Part shown: one piece after another, positions 8,500 through 18,044 of the stretch
Position numbering within the stretch: the first letter of the stretch is position 1
Layout: every line of letters begins with the position of its first letter
Assembly: GCF_001653335.1 (NCBI RefSeq)
Contig: NZ_CP015079.1
Coordinates: 1,178,001 to 1,242,000, forward strand
Direction of reading: 5' to 3'
DNA length: 64,000 bases
Source of the DNA: Nocardioides dokdonensis FR1436
GTDB taxonomy: Bacteria; Actinomycetota; Actinomycetes; Propionibacteriales; Nocardioidaceae
The notes under the pieces: generated by a model
Told to the model about the DNA's origin: nothing
Databases searched by the model: none
What the model saw: the letters and a program-made list of their open reading frames with translations, nothing else
Position numbers and translations under genes: made by a program

Positions 8500-8611
8500 C
8501 GCGGACGGGACGGCCCCGAAGCGCCCAGGTGCGGTCGAAGCGACGCGCCGCGAGGTCGCTGCACCGGATCGATCCAGGTGCGTCAGCTCGTCCACAGCCA
8601 TTCTCAGGCCC

Positions 8612-8655
8612 TGGACAGGGGTCCGCGAGCCACCTAGAATCGAACACATGTTCGA
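8612..8655 (+). promoter_or_regulatory. sigma-70-like promoter with a perfect LexA (SOS) box, leaderless start
   Basis: A -35 box TGGACA (8612-8617) and a -10 box TAGAAT (8635-8640) are separated by 17 bases. The perfect palindrome TCGAACACATGTTCGA (8640-8655) fits the actinobacterial LexA site TCGAAC-N4-GTTCGA. It overlaps the -10 box, the expected transcription start and the ATG at 8648. The message would begin at or within a base or two of the ATG, so it is probably leaderless and repressed by LexA. Confidence 0.82.
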
Positions 8656-9841
8656 GACGGATGTCGACCCGCTCCCCGGTACGCCGGGCGAGTGCGTCGC
8701 TGCGCTCGAGGAGCTGGAGGCGCTCAAGGCCCACCTCGCCGCCCGCCAGGTGCGGATCACCGCCCACCTCGACGACCTCCAGGCCGACGCCTCCGACCGC
8801 TCCGTCGGCGCCCAGGTCGCCCTCGCCCGCCACGAGTCACCCCACCGCGGCACCCGGCTGCGCGCGATGGCCTGCACCGCCGAGGCCGAGCACCTGCCCA
8901 TGAACACCCGCAGCGCCTACGACACCCAGCTCGGTGACCTGCTCAGCGCCCGCACCACCCTCGGCGACCGGGCGCTGCGCCTGGCCGCACAACGCATCGC
9001 GATGCACCTCGACGAGCAGTCGGTCCTCAAGCGCCGCGAGCGCGCCCACCGCAACCGCCACGTCACCTGCCAACGACGCGAGGACGGCACCGCCCAGATC
9101 ACCGCCACCGTCTCCGACGTCCACGCCGCCGCGATCATGCAGTCCCTGCACGCCCGCGCCGCTCAGGAGAAGGCCGCCCAGGACACGTGCGACGAGGGCG
9201 AGGAACGCTCCTTCGGCCAGGTCGTCGCCGACCTGTTCGTCGCCCGCCTCACCGGCCAGGTCACCGCCGTCGCCACCCCCATCGCGCTCAACCTCGTCGT
9301 CTCCGCCGAGACCCTCCTCGGCGACAGCGACGAACCCGCCGAGCTGGTCCCCATGACAGGCGGCGCCGGCGGCCCCATCCCCGCCTCCGTGGCCCGCAAG
9401 CTCATCACCTGCGCCCCCGAACAAGGCACCCGCGTACGGCGGCTCTTCGCCGACACCGAGCACCTCGTCGCCATGGAGTCCACCTCCCGCACCTTCGACG
9501 GACTGCTGCGCCAGTTCGTCACCCTGCGTGACCGGACCTGCCGCACCCCCTGGTGCAACGCCGCGATCCGACAGCACGACCACATCACCCCCGACCACGC
9601 CGGCGGCCCCACCAGCGCCACCAACGGCCAAGGGCTCTGCACCGCCTGCAACCAGCTCAAGGAAGAACCCGACTGGACCCACACCGCCCTCCACCGAGAT
9701 GACCTCGACCCCCACGAAGTACAGATCACCTCACCCGCCGGCCAGACCACCCATACCCGTGCACCCGACCCACCCGGCCTCGCCCCACCCGCACCCACCT
9801 GGATCGAGGAATGGCCCGGACACTGGGTCCTCACCGCCTGA
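8648..9841 (+). CDS. DUF222 and HNH endonuclease domain protein (13E12-type), SOS-controlled
   Basis: 397 residues. The N-terminal two thirds form a helical DUF222 region (LEELEALKAHLAARQVRITAHLDDLQ and ALRLAAQRIAMHLDEQSV). The C-terminus has the HNH motif: CRTPWCNAAIRQHDHITPDH, then GGPTSATNGQGLC and CNQLKEEPDW, with the zinc-knuckle cysteines present. The family exists in many copies per genome in actinobacteria and includes the 13E12 repeat proteins of Mycobacterium tuberculosis, some of which are LexA-regulated. The ATG at 8648 is chosen because it lies in the LexA box just after a good promoter. A role in DNA damage response or in DNA mobility is inference. Confidence 0.88.
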   Translation: MFETDVDPLPGTPGECVAALEELEALKAHLAARQVRITAHLDDLQADASDRSVGAQVALARHESPHRGTRLRAMACTAEAEHLPMNTRSAYDTQLGDLLSARTTLGDRALRLAAQRIAMHLDEQSVLKRRERAHRNRHVTCQRREDGTAQITATVSDVHAAAIMQSLHARAAQEKAAQDTCDEGEERSFGQVVADLFVARLTGQVTAVATPIALNLVVSAETLLGDSDEPAELVPMTGGAGGPIPASVARKLITCAPEQGTRVRRLFADTEHLVAMESTSRTFDGLLRQFVTLRDRTCRTPWCNAAIRQHDHITPDHAGGPTSATNGQGLCTACNQLKEEPDWTHTALHRDDLDPHEVQITSPAGQTTHTRAPDPPGLAPPAPTWIEEWPGHWVLTA

Positions 9842-9888
9842 CACAGGCCTCGCTCGGTCCCTCCTGCTCACTCCTCTACTCTCGGCCC

Positions 9889-10566
9889 GTGCTCCACGGA
9901 ACCGGTGACAGCGATCGCGGCATCGAACCGCTGCGTCGACCGGACGGTGCGTCGCTGCGGGCCTGGCGCGCCGATCCGGTGCTCTCGGCCCTGCCGGACC
10001 AGTTCGCTCTCTCGCGTGCGCCGGGGCGACCGCTCATCCTGGCCGCGGCGGCGGCGTCCGCCGCTCTGACAGCGATCGTCGCGCTGAGGTTCCACGCGCT
10101 GGTCGAGTGGCTCCACGACGGTCGAGGTGGCGTCATACAGAAGCCAGGCGAGCTTCCGATCGTGGTCGACGCCGAGACGGGTCCCAGAGTCGTCGTGGGG
10201 GCAGCCCTGATGATCTTGATCTGCTTCTCGGTCGCACTGGTCTATCACTGGCAGAGCAGCGCAGCGCGCTGGAAGGACCTCGAGACCGGGCGGCGGCTGC
10301 ACACCCGACGTCGTTTCGTCACCGGCGGGGTCGAGGACGCCGCCGCGTTGCTCGCGTTGTTCCGCGCCGGCGACCTCTCCTCGCTGCCCTCCTTCACTGG
10401 CTCCCGACACGGGGCGATCCGAGTGACGACGCACACCGATTCCAGCGACAAGCGGGTCTTCCTCACCATCACGCTGGCCAGGGACGATGACCTGGTCGCA
10501 GCGCCCCTCATCACTCTCGGAGGGCCGGAAGCGACCCGATTCGGTCTGCCGGACGCCCCGCGGTGA
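9889..10566 (+). CDS. membrane protein of unknown function
   Basis: 225 residues from the GTG at 9889. Two membrane segments can be seen: LILAAAAASAALTAIVALRF and VVVGAALMILICFSVALVYHW, with a loop of about 40 residues between them. The remaining C-terminal part, after a basic RRLHTRRRF stretch, looks soluble (AAALLALFRAGDLSSLPSFTG, IRVTTHTD). I recognise no family. It uses more mixed codons than its neighbours and lies between the HNH gene and the convergent DagK gene, so it may be an accessory gene. Confidence 0.6.
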   Translation: MLHGTGDSDRGIEPLRRPDGASLRAWRADPVLSALPDQFALSRAPGRPLILAAAAASAALTAIVALRFHALVEWLHDGRGGVIQKPGELPIVVDAETGPRVVVGAALMILICFSVALVYHWQSSAARWKDLETGRRLHTRRRFVTGGVEDAAALLALFRAGDLSSLPSFTGSRHGAIRVTTHTDSSDKRVFLTITLARDDDLVAAPLITLGGPEATRFGLPDAPR

Positions 10567-10589
10567 CGGTGGCGCGTCGCCTGGTCCAG

Positions 10590-11504
10590 CTAACCGATGA
10601 CCCGGAGCGCCCCTGGACGCACCTGCACCACAGCGGGCGCTGCGCCGAGCGGGGGCAGCTCGCCGAGCGGCTCGCCGTCGCCGCCGACCTGGAGCGGGGT
10701 GCGACCGTCGGCGTTGAGCTCGATGCGCGCGCCCCGCAGGCAGGTGACCTCGGGCAGCTCGACGTGGGAGCCGTCGTAGATCTTGGGGAACGACCGCACC
10801 AGCGCGGTGCGGGAGGCGGCCTCGACCACGATGACGTCGAGCAGCCCGTCGTCGACGATCGCACCGGGCGCGACCTTCATGCCCTTGCCGTAGTAGGCCG
10901 AGCCGGCCACGACGACCAGCGCGGCGGCGTACTCCTGCGCCTGTCCGTCGACGCTGACCCGGAAGCGTCCGGGCTGGTAGGTGGCGATGGCGCGCACCGC
11001 GGCCACGGGGTACTGCAGCTTCTGCGGGGTCCACCGCATCCTGTCGACCAGGGCCGCGGCGCGGGCGTCGATGCCGGAGTAGACCGATCCGGCGACCAGT
11101 CGGGTCGGGCCGCCGGGCGGCGCCCACTCGAGCAGGTCGACCTCGCGCACGGCCGTGTGCAGGAAGTGCTCGGCGATCTCCGCCGGCTCGGACGGCAGCC
11201 CGAGCATCCGGGCGAAGTCGTTGCCGCGCCCCGCGGGCAGCACCCCGAGGATGCCGCCGGCCTCGGAGACCGCGCCCGCCAGGTGCGAGACCATCCCGTC
11301 GCCACCCACCGACACCACGACGTCGCCGCGCTCGACGGCGGCCAGCACCAGCGCATCGGTGGCGCGCGGGCCCGGTGAGTAGGTGACGTCGACCGACGCC
11401 CCAGCGTCGCGCAGCAGCCGGGCGACGGGCACCACGGCCTCGGGGGCCGCGCCGCCGCCGGAGTGCGGGTTGACCAGGAACGTGAAGGAGCGGGGCGCGC
11501 TCAC
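10590..11504 (-). CDS. dagK: diacylglycerol kinase family lipid kinase
   Basis: 304 residues, a usual length for the DagK/YegS family. The start FTFLVNPHSGGG and the nucleotide-binding VVVSVGGDGMVSHLAGAV (GGDG) are clear, followed by GVLPAGRGNDFARMLG. The C-terminal DGLLDVIVVEA fits the beta-sandwich domain. It phosphorylates diacylglycerol or a related lipid. The GTG start at 11504 overlaps the stop of the flavoprotein gene (GTGA). The gene order flavoprotein, DagK on one strand and TetR, GlpD on the other matches Rv2251-Rv2252 and Rv2250c-Rv2249c of M. tuberculosis, which supports the assignment. Confidence 0.9.
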   Translation of the reverse strand: MSAPRSFTFLVNPHSGGGAAPEAVVPVARLLRDAGASVDVTYSPGPRATDALVLAAVERGDVVVSVGGDGMVSHLAGAVSEAGGILGVLPAGRGNDFARMLGLPSEPAEIAEHFLHTAVREVDLLEWAPPGGPTRLVAGSVYSGIDARAAALVDRMRWTPQKLQYPVAAVRAIATYQPGRFRVSVDGQAQEYAAALVVVAGSAYYGKGMKVAPGAIVDDGLLDVIVVEAASRTALVRSFPKIYDGSHVELPEVTCLRGARIELNADGRTPLQVGGDGEPLGELPPLGAAPAVVQVRPGALRVIG

Positions 11505-13120
11505 GGGATCAGCACTCCCGGGTTGAGCACCCCGGTCGGGTCGAGGTCGGCCTTGACGGCTCGCAGCACCGAGGCGCCCAGGTCGCCGATCTCGGCGCTC
11601 AGCCACGGCCGGTGGTCGGTGCCGACCGCGTGGTGGTGGGTGATCGAGGCGCCCTGGGCGACGATCGCGTCGTTGGCCGCGGCCTTGGCCCGCCCCCAGC
11701 GCCCGAGCGGGTCGTCCCCGGCGGAGGTGGCCACGGTGAAGTAGAGCGAGCAGCCGGTCTCGTAGACGTGGGAGAGGTGGCACAGCACGATCGCCGACCC
11801 GCCGTCGGCGCCGAGCTCGCGCTCCAGCGCCTCGCGCACGGCGGCGTACAGCGCGTCGGCCCTCGACCAGAACGTCGCGGTCTCGAGGGTCTCGACGAGG
11901 ACGCCGACGTCGAGCATCGAGTCACGCAGGTACGGCGCCTGGAACCGGCCGTGCTCCCACGACCGGCCCGGCTCCTCGCCGAGCGGGGTGCCACCGAGGC
12001 CGGCGAGCACCTCGGTGACCGCGGCGCGGCGGGACTCGACCTGGGCGCGGGTGCCCTCGTGGCCCACGATCATCAGGCACCCCGAGGACTCCTCGCCGAT
12101 GGCGTCGGGACGGGCGAGGTTGAGACCGGTCTCGGCCTCGTCGGAGAGTCGCAGCACGGTCGGCAGCATGCCCGACTGGACCAGGGTGCGCATCGCGGTC
12201 GCGCCCTCGGCGAAGGAGGACCAGCGCCACCCCTCGTAGACCTTGACCTCGGGCAGTCGCCGCACCCGCACGGTGACGGCCGTGATGACGCCGAACGCGC
12301 CCTCGGAGCCGAGCACCAGCTGGCGCAGGTCGGGGCCGGCGGCGTTGGCCGGCGACGAGCCGAGCCGCCACTCGCCCCGCGGCGTGGCCACCCGCAACCC
12401 GACGACCATCTGGTCGAAGCGGCCGTAGCCCGCGCTGGACTGGCCCGAGGAGCGGGTGGCGGCGAACCCGCCGATCGAGGCGTGCTGGAAGGACTGCGGG
12501 TAGTGGCCCAGGCACAGACCGTGCTCGGCGAGCAGCGCCTCGGCCTCGGGGCCGCGCAGGCCCGGCTCGAGGGTGGCGGTCATCGAGATCTCGTCGACCT
12601 CGAGCAGCCGGTCGAGGCGCACGAGGTCGAGCGAGACCAGGCCGGCGAACCCGTCGCGGCGCGCGGCCAGGCCCCCGGTGACGCACGTGCCCCCGCCGAA
12701 GGGCACGACGGCGACGTGGTGCTCGACCGCGAGGGCGAGCACGGCCGCGACCTCCTCGTGGCTGCCGGGCCGCACCACCACGTCGGGGGCGTCGACGAGG
12801 TCACCGACCCGGGCCCGCAGCAGGTCGGGGGTCGACTTTCCCCGGGTGCGCAGGCGGCGGGTCTCGTCGTCGACGTGCACGTGCTGGGCGCCGACGGCGG
12901 CGCGCAGCGCCTCGAGCACCACCTCGTCGGTCCCGACCGGCGGCAGTGCGACGTCGGTGGCGGCCGGGGACTCGCTCAGCCCGAAGGCGAGCTCGACGAG
13001 GCCGCGCGCCGCGTCGGGCAGCACGGTCGCGGCGGCCGGGTCGCCCCACCGCTGCGGGTGCATCTCACGAGGGTGTGCGCCGGTGGGCAGGTCGCTGGAT
13101 CGAGTGGTGTCCTGGGTCAC
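11501..13120 (-). CDS. FAD-binding oxidase, alkylglycerone-phosphate synthase-like
   Basis: 539 residues from a GTG at 13120. The FAD-binding (PCMH) region shows VVVRPGSHEEVAAVL, VPFGGGTCVTGG and GHYPQSFQHASIGGFAATRSSG, the block that is typical of alkyldihydroxyacetonephosphate synthase (AGPS). AGPS exchanges an acyl chain of acyl-DHAP for an alcohol to make ether lipids; bacterial homologues have not all been tested, so that reaction is not certain. An ATG at 13063 (MHPQRWGD) is a likely alternative start, because the GTG leaves only 17 bases to the divergent TetR start. It is coupled to dagK, pointing to a glycerolipid role. Confidence 0.82.
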   Translation of the reverse strand: MTQDTTRSSDLPTGAHPREMHPQRWGDPAAATVLPDAARGLVELAFGLSESPAATDVALPPVGTDEVVLEALRAAVGAQHVHVDDETRRLRTRGKSTPDLLRARVGDLVDAPDVVVRPGSHEEVAAVLALAVEHHVAVVPFGGGTCVTGGLAARRDGFAGLVSLDLVRLDRLLEVDEISMTATLEPGLRGPEAEALLAEHGLCLGHYPQSFQHASIGGFAATRSSGQSSAGYGRFDQMVVGLRVATPRGEWRLGSSPANAAGPDLRQLVLGSEGAFGVITAVTVRVRRLPEVKVYEGWRWSSFAEGATAMRTLVQSGMLPTVLRLSDEAETGLNLARPDAIGEESSGCLMIVGHEGTRAQVESRRAAVTEVLAGLGGTPLGEEPGRSWEHGRFQAPYLRDSMLDVGVLVETLETATFWSRADALYAAVREALERELGADGGSAIVLCHLSHVYETGCSLYFTVATSAGDDPLGRWGRAKAAANDAIVAQGASITHHHAVGTDHRPWLSAEIGDLGASVLRAVKADLDPTGVLNPGVLIP

Positions 13121-13137
13121 GTGTTACAGTGTTACAC
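13121..13137. promoter_or_regulatory. 8-bp tandem repeat between divergent TetR and flavoprotein genes (candidate operator)
   Basis: The whole 17-base gap reads as two GTGTTACA units followed by C. It separates the GTG of the flavoprotein gene (13120) and the ATG of the TetR gene (13138). A TetR site here would control both directions; the tandem rather than inverted layout is unusual for TetR proteins. The evidence is position and repetition only. Confidence 0.5.
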
Positions 13138-13749
13138 ATGACGTCACTTAGTCACAAGCAGGAGGTAGCAGACCCCCGCGACAGCTACCTCGACGCGGCC
13201 CGCGCCTGCATCCTCGACGTCGGCTGGCGGCGTACGACGCTCACCGAGGTGGCGCGCCGTGCCGGCGTCTCCCGGATGACGATCTACCGCTCCTGGGCCG
13301 ACATGCCCACCCTGCTCGCCGACCTGATGACGCGTGAGTGGGCGGGCCTCGTGGCCCGCTCCGTCGCCGACGAGCAGGAGTCCGCCCCGGCATCCGAGGA
13401 CCTCGTGGACACGCTGGTCGCGGAGGTGCTGCGCACCATCCACGCGCTGCGCCACAACGAGCTGTTCGTGCGGATCGTCGAGCTCGACCCCGACCTGGTG
13501 CTGCCCTACCTGTTCCACCGCCGCGGCCGGTCGCAGGAGCTGATCGTGACGATGCTGACCGACGAGATCGTCCGCGGCCAGGCCGCCGGTGTGGTCCGCA
13601 CCGGCCCGGCGCCCGCGATGGCGCGCACCCTGGTGCTCGCGGTGCACGGGTTCGTGCTGTCGCTGCACACGATGGTCGACGACACGGTGGGTGCCGCCGA
13701 GCTCGACGGCGAGCTGCGCCACCTGCTGGTCCGGATGCTGCGCCCGTGA
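13138..13749 (+). CDS. TetR family regulator of the glpD/flavoprotein locus
   Basis: 203 residues. The N-terminal helix-turn-helix is clear: AARACILDVGWRRTTLTEVARRAGVSRMTIYRSWADMPTLL is seen at about residues 20-60, with VARRAGVSRMTIYR as the recognition part. The C-terminal ligand domain is variable. ATG at 13138 is chosen because it directly follows the intergenic repeats. The stop overlaps the GTG of glpD, so the two are co-transcribed. By position it is the counterpart of Rv2250c. The ligand is unknown. Confidence 0.85.
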   Translation: MTSLSHKQEVADPRDSYLDAARACILDVGWRRTTLTEVARRAGVSRMTIYRSWADMPTLLADLMTREWAGLVARSVADEQESAPASEDLVDTLVAEVLRTIHALRHNELFVRIVELDPDLVLPYLFHRRGRSQELIVTMLTDEIVRGQAAGVVRTGPAPAMARTLVLAVHGFVLSLHTMVDDTVGAAELDGELRHLLVRMLRP

Positions 13750-15332
13750 GCGGCCCCACCCGCATCCGGGCCGGCCTCACCGACGCGCCCACCGACGTCG
13801 ACCTCGTCGTCATCGGTCTGGGCGTCACCGGCGCCGGCGTCGCGCTCGACGCGGCGACCCGTGGTCTGGGCGTGCTGGCCGTGGACGCCCACGACCTCGC
13901 GTTCGGCACCTCGCGCTGGAGCTCGAAGATGGTCCACGGCGGTCTGCGCTACCTCGCGCAGGGCCAGGTCGGCGTCGCCCACGAGAGCGCCGTCGAGCGC
14001 GGCATCCTGATGGAGACCACCGCCCCGCACCTGGCCCGCGCGATGCCGATGCTGATCCCGATCACCTCCGGCACCGCCCCGCTGCAGCGCGTCCTCTCGC
14101 GCAGCGGACTGATGGCCGGCGACCTGCTGCGACGCGGCGCCGGCACCGACGTCGAGACGCTGCCCCGCCCACGGCACCTCTCCCGCACCGAGGCGCTCGC
14201 GATGGCACCCGGCCTGCGCCCGGCCGGGCTGCGGGGCGCGCTGCTCGGCTGGGACGGCCAGCTCGAGGACGACGCCCGCCTGGTCACCACCATCGCGCGC
14301 ACCGCGGCGGCGTACGGCGCCGAGGTGCGCACGCGCGCCCGGGTCCTGCACGCCAGCGGCACCGAGGTGGCGCTGCGCGACGAGATCACCGGCGCCACCA
14401 GCACCGTGCGCGCCCGTGCGGTGGTCAACGCGACCGGCGTCTGGGCGGGCGACCTGGCCGACGAGGTCACGCTGCGCCCCAGCCGCGGCACCCACCTGGT
14501 GCTGCGCGGCGACCGGTTGCCGGGGCTGCGCACCAGCGTCTTCGCACCCGTGCCCGGCTCGACGAGCCGCTTCGTGATGGTGCTGCCCCAGCCCGACGGC
14601 ACCATCTACGTCGGGCTCACCGACGAGCCGGCCCCGGGCCCGGTGCCCGACGTGCCGCAGCCGACCGAGCCCGAGATCGGCTTCCTCCTCGACGTCGTGG
14701 CCGCGACCTTCACCGGTCCGCTGCGCCGGGAGGACGTGGTCGGCGCGTTCGCCGGGCTGCGCCCGCTGCTCGACGTGGCCGACTCCGAGGGGGTCGACTC
14801 GACCGCGGACCTCTCGCGGCGCCACGCCGTGCTGACCGGACGCACCGGGATGGTCACGGTCGTCGGCGGCAAGCTCACGACCTACCGGCGGATGGCGCAG
14901 GACGCGGTCGACGCCGCGGTCGCCCACGCCGGTCTCGACGCCGACCCGTGCACCACGCCCACCCTGCCGCTGCTCGGGGCCGCGCCCCGGGTCGTGCTCG
15001 ACGCGCTGGAGGAGCCGGTCCGCCTCGTGCGTCGCTTCGGCACCGACGCCGCGCTGGTGCTCGCCGAGGCACACGAGGTGACGGGGCGCGCCGGTGAGCA
15101 GCTGAGCGACGAGGAGCTGCTGGCCCCGGCGGCGCCGACGGTGCCGGTCACCCTGGCCGAGCTGGTCTTCGCCGTGACCCACGAGGGTGCCCACGACGTC
15201 GACGACCTCCTCGACCGGCGTACGCGGGTGGGGCTGGTGGCGCCCGACCGGGCGCTCGCCGAGCCGCTCGCCGAGCGCGCCCTCGCGCTGGTGCAGCGCG
15301 CTCGGGCGAACGGGTCGCTGCCCCGGCGATGA
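13746..15332 (+). CDS. glpD: glycerol-3-phosphate dehydrogenase (FAD-dependent)
   Basis: 528 residues. The dinucleotide motif VVIGLGVTGAGVALDAATRG at about residues 20-39 and the GlpD hallmark FGTSRWSSKMVHGGLRYL are present, as is GKLTTYRRMAQDAVDAA near residue 390; a C-terminal GlpD helical domain follows. The enzyme oxidises sn-glycerol 3-phosphate to dihydroxyacetone phosphate and passes electrons to quinones at the membrane. The GTG start overlaps the TetR stop by three bases. DHAP and glycerol 3-phosphate are also the substrates around AGPS-like enzymes and lipid kinases, which makes the four-gene locus consistent. Confidence 0.9.
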   Translation: MSGPTRIRAGLTDAPTDVDLVVIGLGVTGAGVALDAATRGLGVLAVDAHDLAFGTSRWSSKMVHGGLRYLAQGQVGVAHESAVERGILMETTAPHLARAMPMLIPITSGTAPLQRVLSRSGLMAGDLLRRGAGTDVETLPRPRHLSRTEALAMAPGLRPAGLRGALLGWDGQLEDDARLVTTIARTAAAYGAEVRTRARVLHASGTEVALRDEITGATSTVRARAVVNATGVWAGDLADEVTLRPSRGTHLVLRGDRLPGLRTSVFAPVPGSTSRFVMVLPQPDGTIYVGLTDEPAPGPVPDVPQPTEPEIGFLLDVVAATFTGPLRREDVVGAFAGLRPLLDVADSEGVDSTADLSRRHAVLTGRTGMVTVVGGKLTTYRRMAQDAVDAAVAHAGLDADPCTTPTLPLLGAAPRVVLDALEEPVRLVRRFGTDAALVLAEAHEVTGRAGEQLSDEELLAPAAPTVPVTLAELVFAVTHEGAHDVDDLLDRRTRVGLVAPDRALAEPLAERALALVQRARANGSLPRR

Positions 15333-15384
15333 GTCTGGGGCCCCGGTCGGGTCCGTCCCTGGACGACCCACCCGAGGAGCACCC

Positions 15385-16409
<1,025 letters not shown>

Positions 16410-16413
<4 letters not shown>

Positions 16414-17036
16414 GCACGCGGCTCGACCGGGCGGTCGGGCTGCTGGAGCGCTCGCTGATCGGCACCCGCGAGGCCCTGGGCCGGGTCCGTCCGGCCGACC
16501 TGGCGCGACCCACCCCGTGCGCCGCGTGGGACCTGGGCGCGCTGCTCCGGCACATGGACGACTCCCTGGGCTGCTACCTCGAGGCCAGTCGGGGACTCCT
16601 CGGCCTGTCGTCGGCCGCGGTGGGCGACGACGACGCGGACCCCGCGGCCTCGTTGCGGGCCAGGGCCTGCACCCTGCTCGGCGCCTGGAGCGCGGCGGCC
16701 GAGCAGGGACTGGACGAGGTGGCGCTCGACGCGCGTGTCGGCCGACCGTCCCCGGCAGCGCTGCCGGCCGACCTGCTGGTCAGCACGGCCGCGCTCGAGA
16801 TCGCCGCCCACGGCTGGGACGTGAACCGCTCCCTGGGCCACCGCCACGACCTGCTGGACGAACCGCTTGCCGCAGCACTGGTCCCGGTGGCCCGCTGCAC
16901 CGTCGGCGCGGGGCGGGAGGCACACCACTTCGCAGCGCCCGTCGTGGCAGCCGCCGGAGCCGGCTCCCGGGACCTGCTGCTCGCGATGCTCGGCCGCGAC
17001 CCCGGCTGGACCGCGCGTCCGGGTCCACTGGGATAA
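16410..17036 (+). CDS. TIGR03086-family protein (DinB/mycothiol-dependent isomerase-like)
   Basis: 208 residues from a GTG overlapping the sigma factor stop. It has the TIGR03086 pattern: ADLARPTPCAAWDLGALLRHMDD at the N-terminus and LEIAAHGWDVNRSLG in the middle, giving the H residues of the DinB-like metal site. Related proteins use mycothiol (maleylpyruvate isomerase) but most are uncharacterised. The tight overlap with the ECF sigma gene suggests that it works with it, perhaps in a thiol or stress response; this is inference. Confidence 0.8.
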
Positions 17037-17075
17037 GTCGACTTCGACCTCTTTACCTTGGCTACGCTTCCGGCC

Positions 17076-18044
17076 ATGGCACACGCCGGGTCGGGGGGCC
17101 CGTCCCCGATCGCTCACGCCCTGCAGGTGCTGCGCGCCGGTCGCGTCGACGAGGCCACCACCCTCCTCGACGCGCTGGACGTCGTCCCCCTCCCCGGGAC
17201 CGAGCGGGCCGGCCTGCTGGCCGCCAGGGCCGACGTGCTGGTCGGGCGCGGCGACCTGGCCGCCGCCGCCGCGCTGGTGGGCCCGCTCACCCGGCTCCTC
17301 GGGCGACCCGGGCCCGACGGACGGGCCACCGGAGCCGTGGCCCACCACGCCCTGGGCGACCTCGCCGCCGCCGCCGGCCACCTCGAGGCCGCCGTGGAGC
17401 ACCAGGCGCGCGTCGGCAGCCTGGCGCCCGACGCCGATCCCGAGCAGCTGCCGTGGCGGGCCCACCAGGCCGTGGCCCTGGTCCGCGCCCGCCGAGGGCA
17501 CGAGGCCGACCAGCAGGCCCGCGCGCACCTGCGCCTGGCCCGGGCGGCGGGCTCGGCGTACGGGATCGCCGTGGGGTTGCGCACCGTCGCCACGGTCACC
17601 CGCGCCGGGGAGGGCCTCCACCTGCTCGAGGAGGCCCGCGAGGTGCTCGCCGACGTCGAGGCCGCCCGTCTGGCGGCCCAGGTCGACACTGACCTCGCCG
17701 GCCTGCTCGTCCTCGCCGGCGAGGGTCCCTCGCCCCGGGTGCTGGCACTGCTGCGCGGGGCGTCGACGTACGCCGCCGCCGAGGGCCTGTGGCCGCTCCA
17801 GCAGCGCGCCCGACGCCTGCTGGACCTGGTCGGGGCGGCACCGTCCGGGGCCGCCGAGGCGTTGGCCGGGCTGACCGTGGCCGAGCGCCGGGTGACGGTG
17901 CTCGCGGCGCAGGGCCTGAGCAACCGCGAGATCGCCACGGCGCTCGTGGTGACCGTGAAGGCAGTCGAGTGGCACCTGTCGCGGGTCTACCGCAAGGTCG
18001 GCGTGCGCTCGCGCCGCGAGCTGCCCGGCCTCCTCACCGGCTGA
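17076..18044 (+). CDS. LuxR-type transcriptional regulator with helical-repeat sensor region
   Basis: 322 residues from the ATG at 17076. The last 60 residues are a LuxR/FixJ helix-turn-helix (LTVAERRVTVLAAQGLSNREIATALVVTVKAVEWHLSRVYRKVGVRSR). The preceding 240 residues are Ala/Leu-rich helices resembling the TPR-like C-terminal parts of MalT-type or LAL regulators, but there is no ATPase domain, so it looks like a short version. The ligand is unknown. It has no operon partner; its last 11 bases overlap the convergent DUF2332 gene. Confidence 0.78.
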   Translation: MAHAGSGGPSPIAHALQVLRAGRVDEATTLLDALDVVPLPGTERAGLLAARADVLVGRGDLAAAAALVGPLTRLLGRPGPDGRATGAVAHHALGDLAAAAGHLEAAVEHQARVGSLAPDADPEQLPWRAHQAVALVRARRGHEADQQARAHLRLARAAGSAYGIAVGLRTVATVTRAGEGLHLLEEAREVLADVEAARLAAQVDTDLAGLLVLAGEGPSPRVLALLRGASTYAAAEGLWPLQQRARRLLDLVGAAPSGAAEALAGLTVAERRVTVLAAQGLSNREIATALVVTVKAVEWHLSRVYRKVGVRSRRELPGLLTG

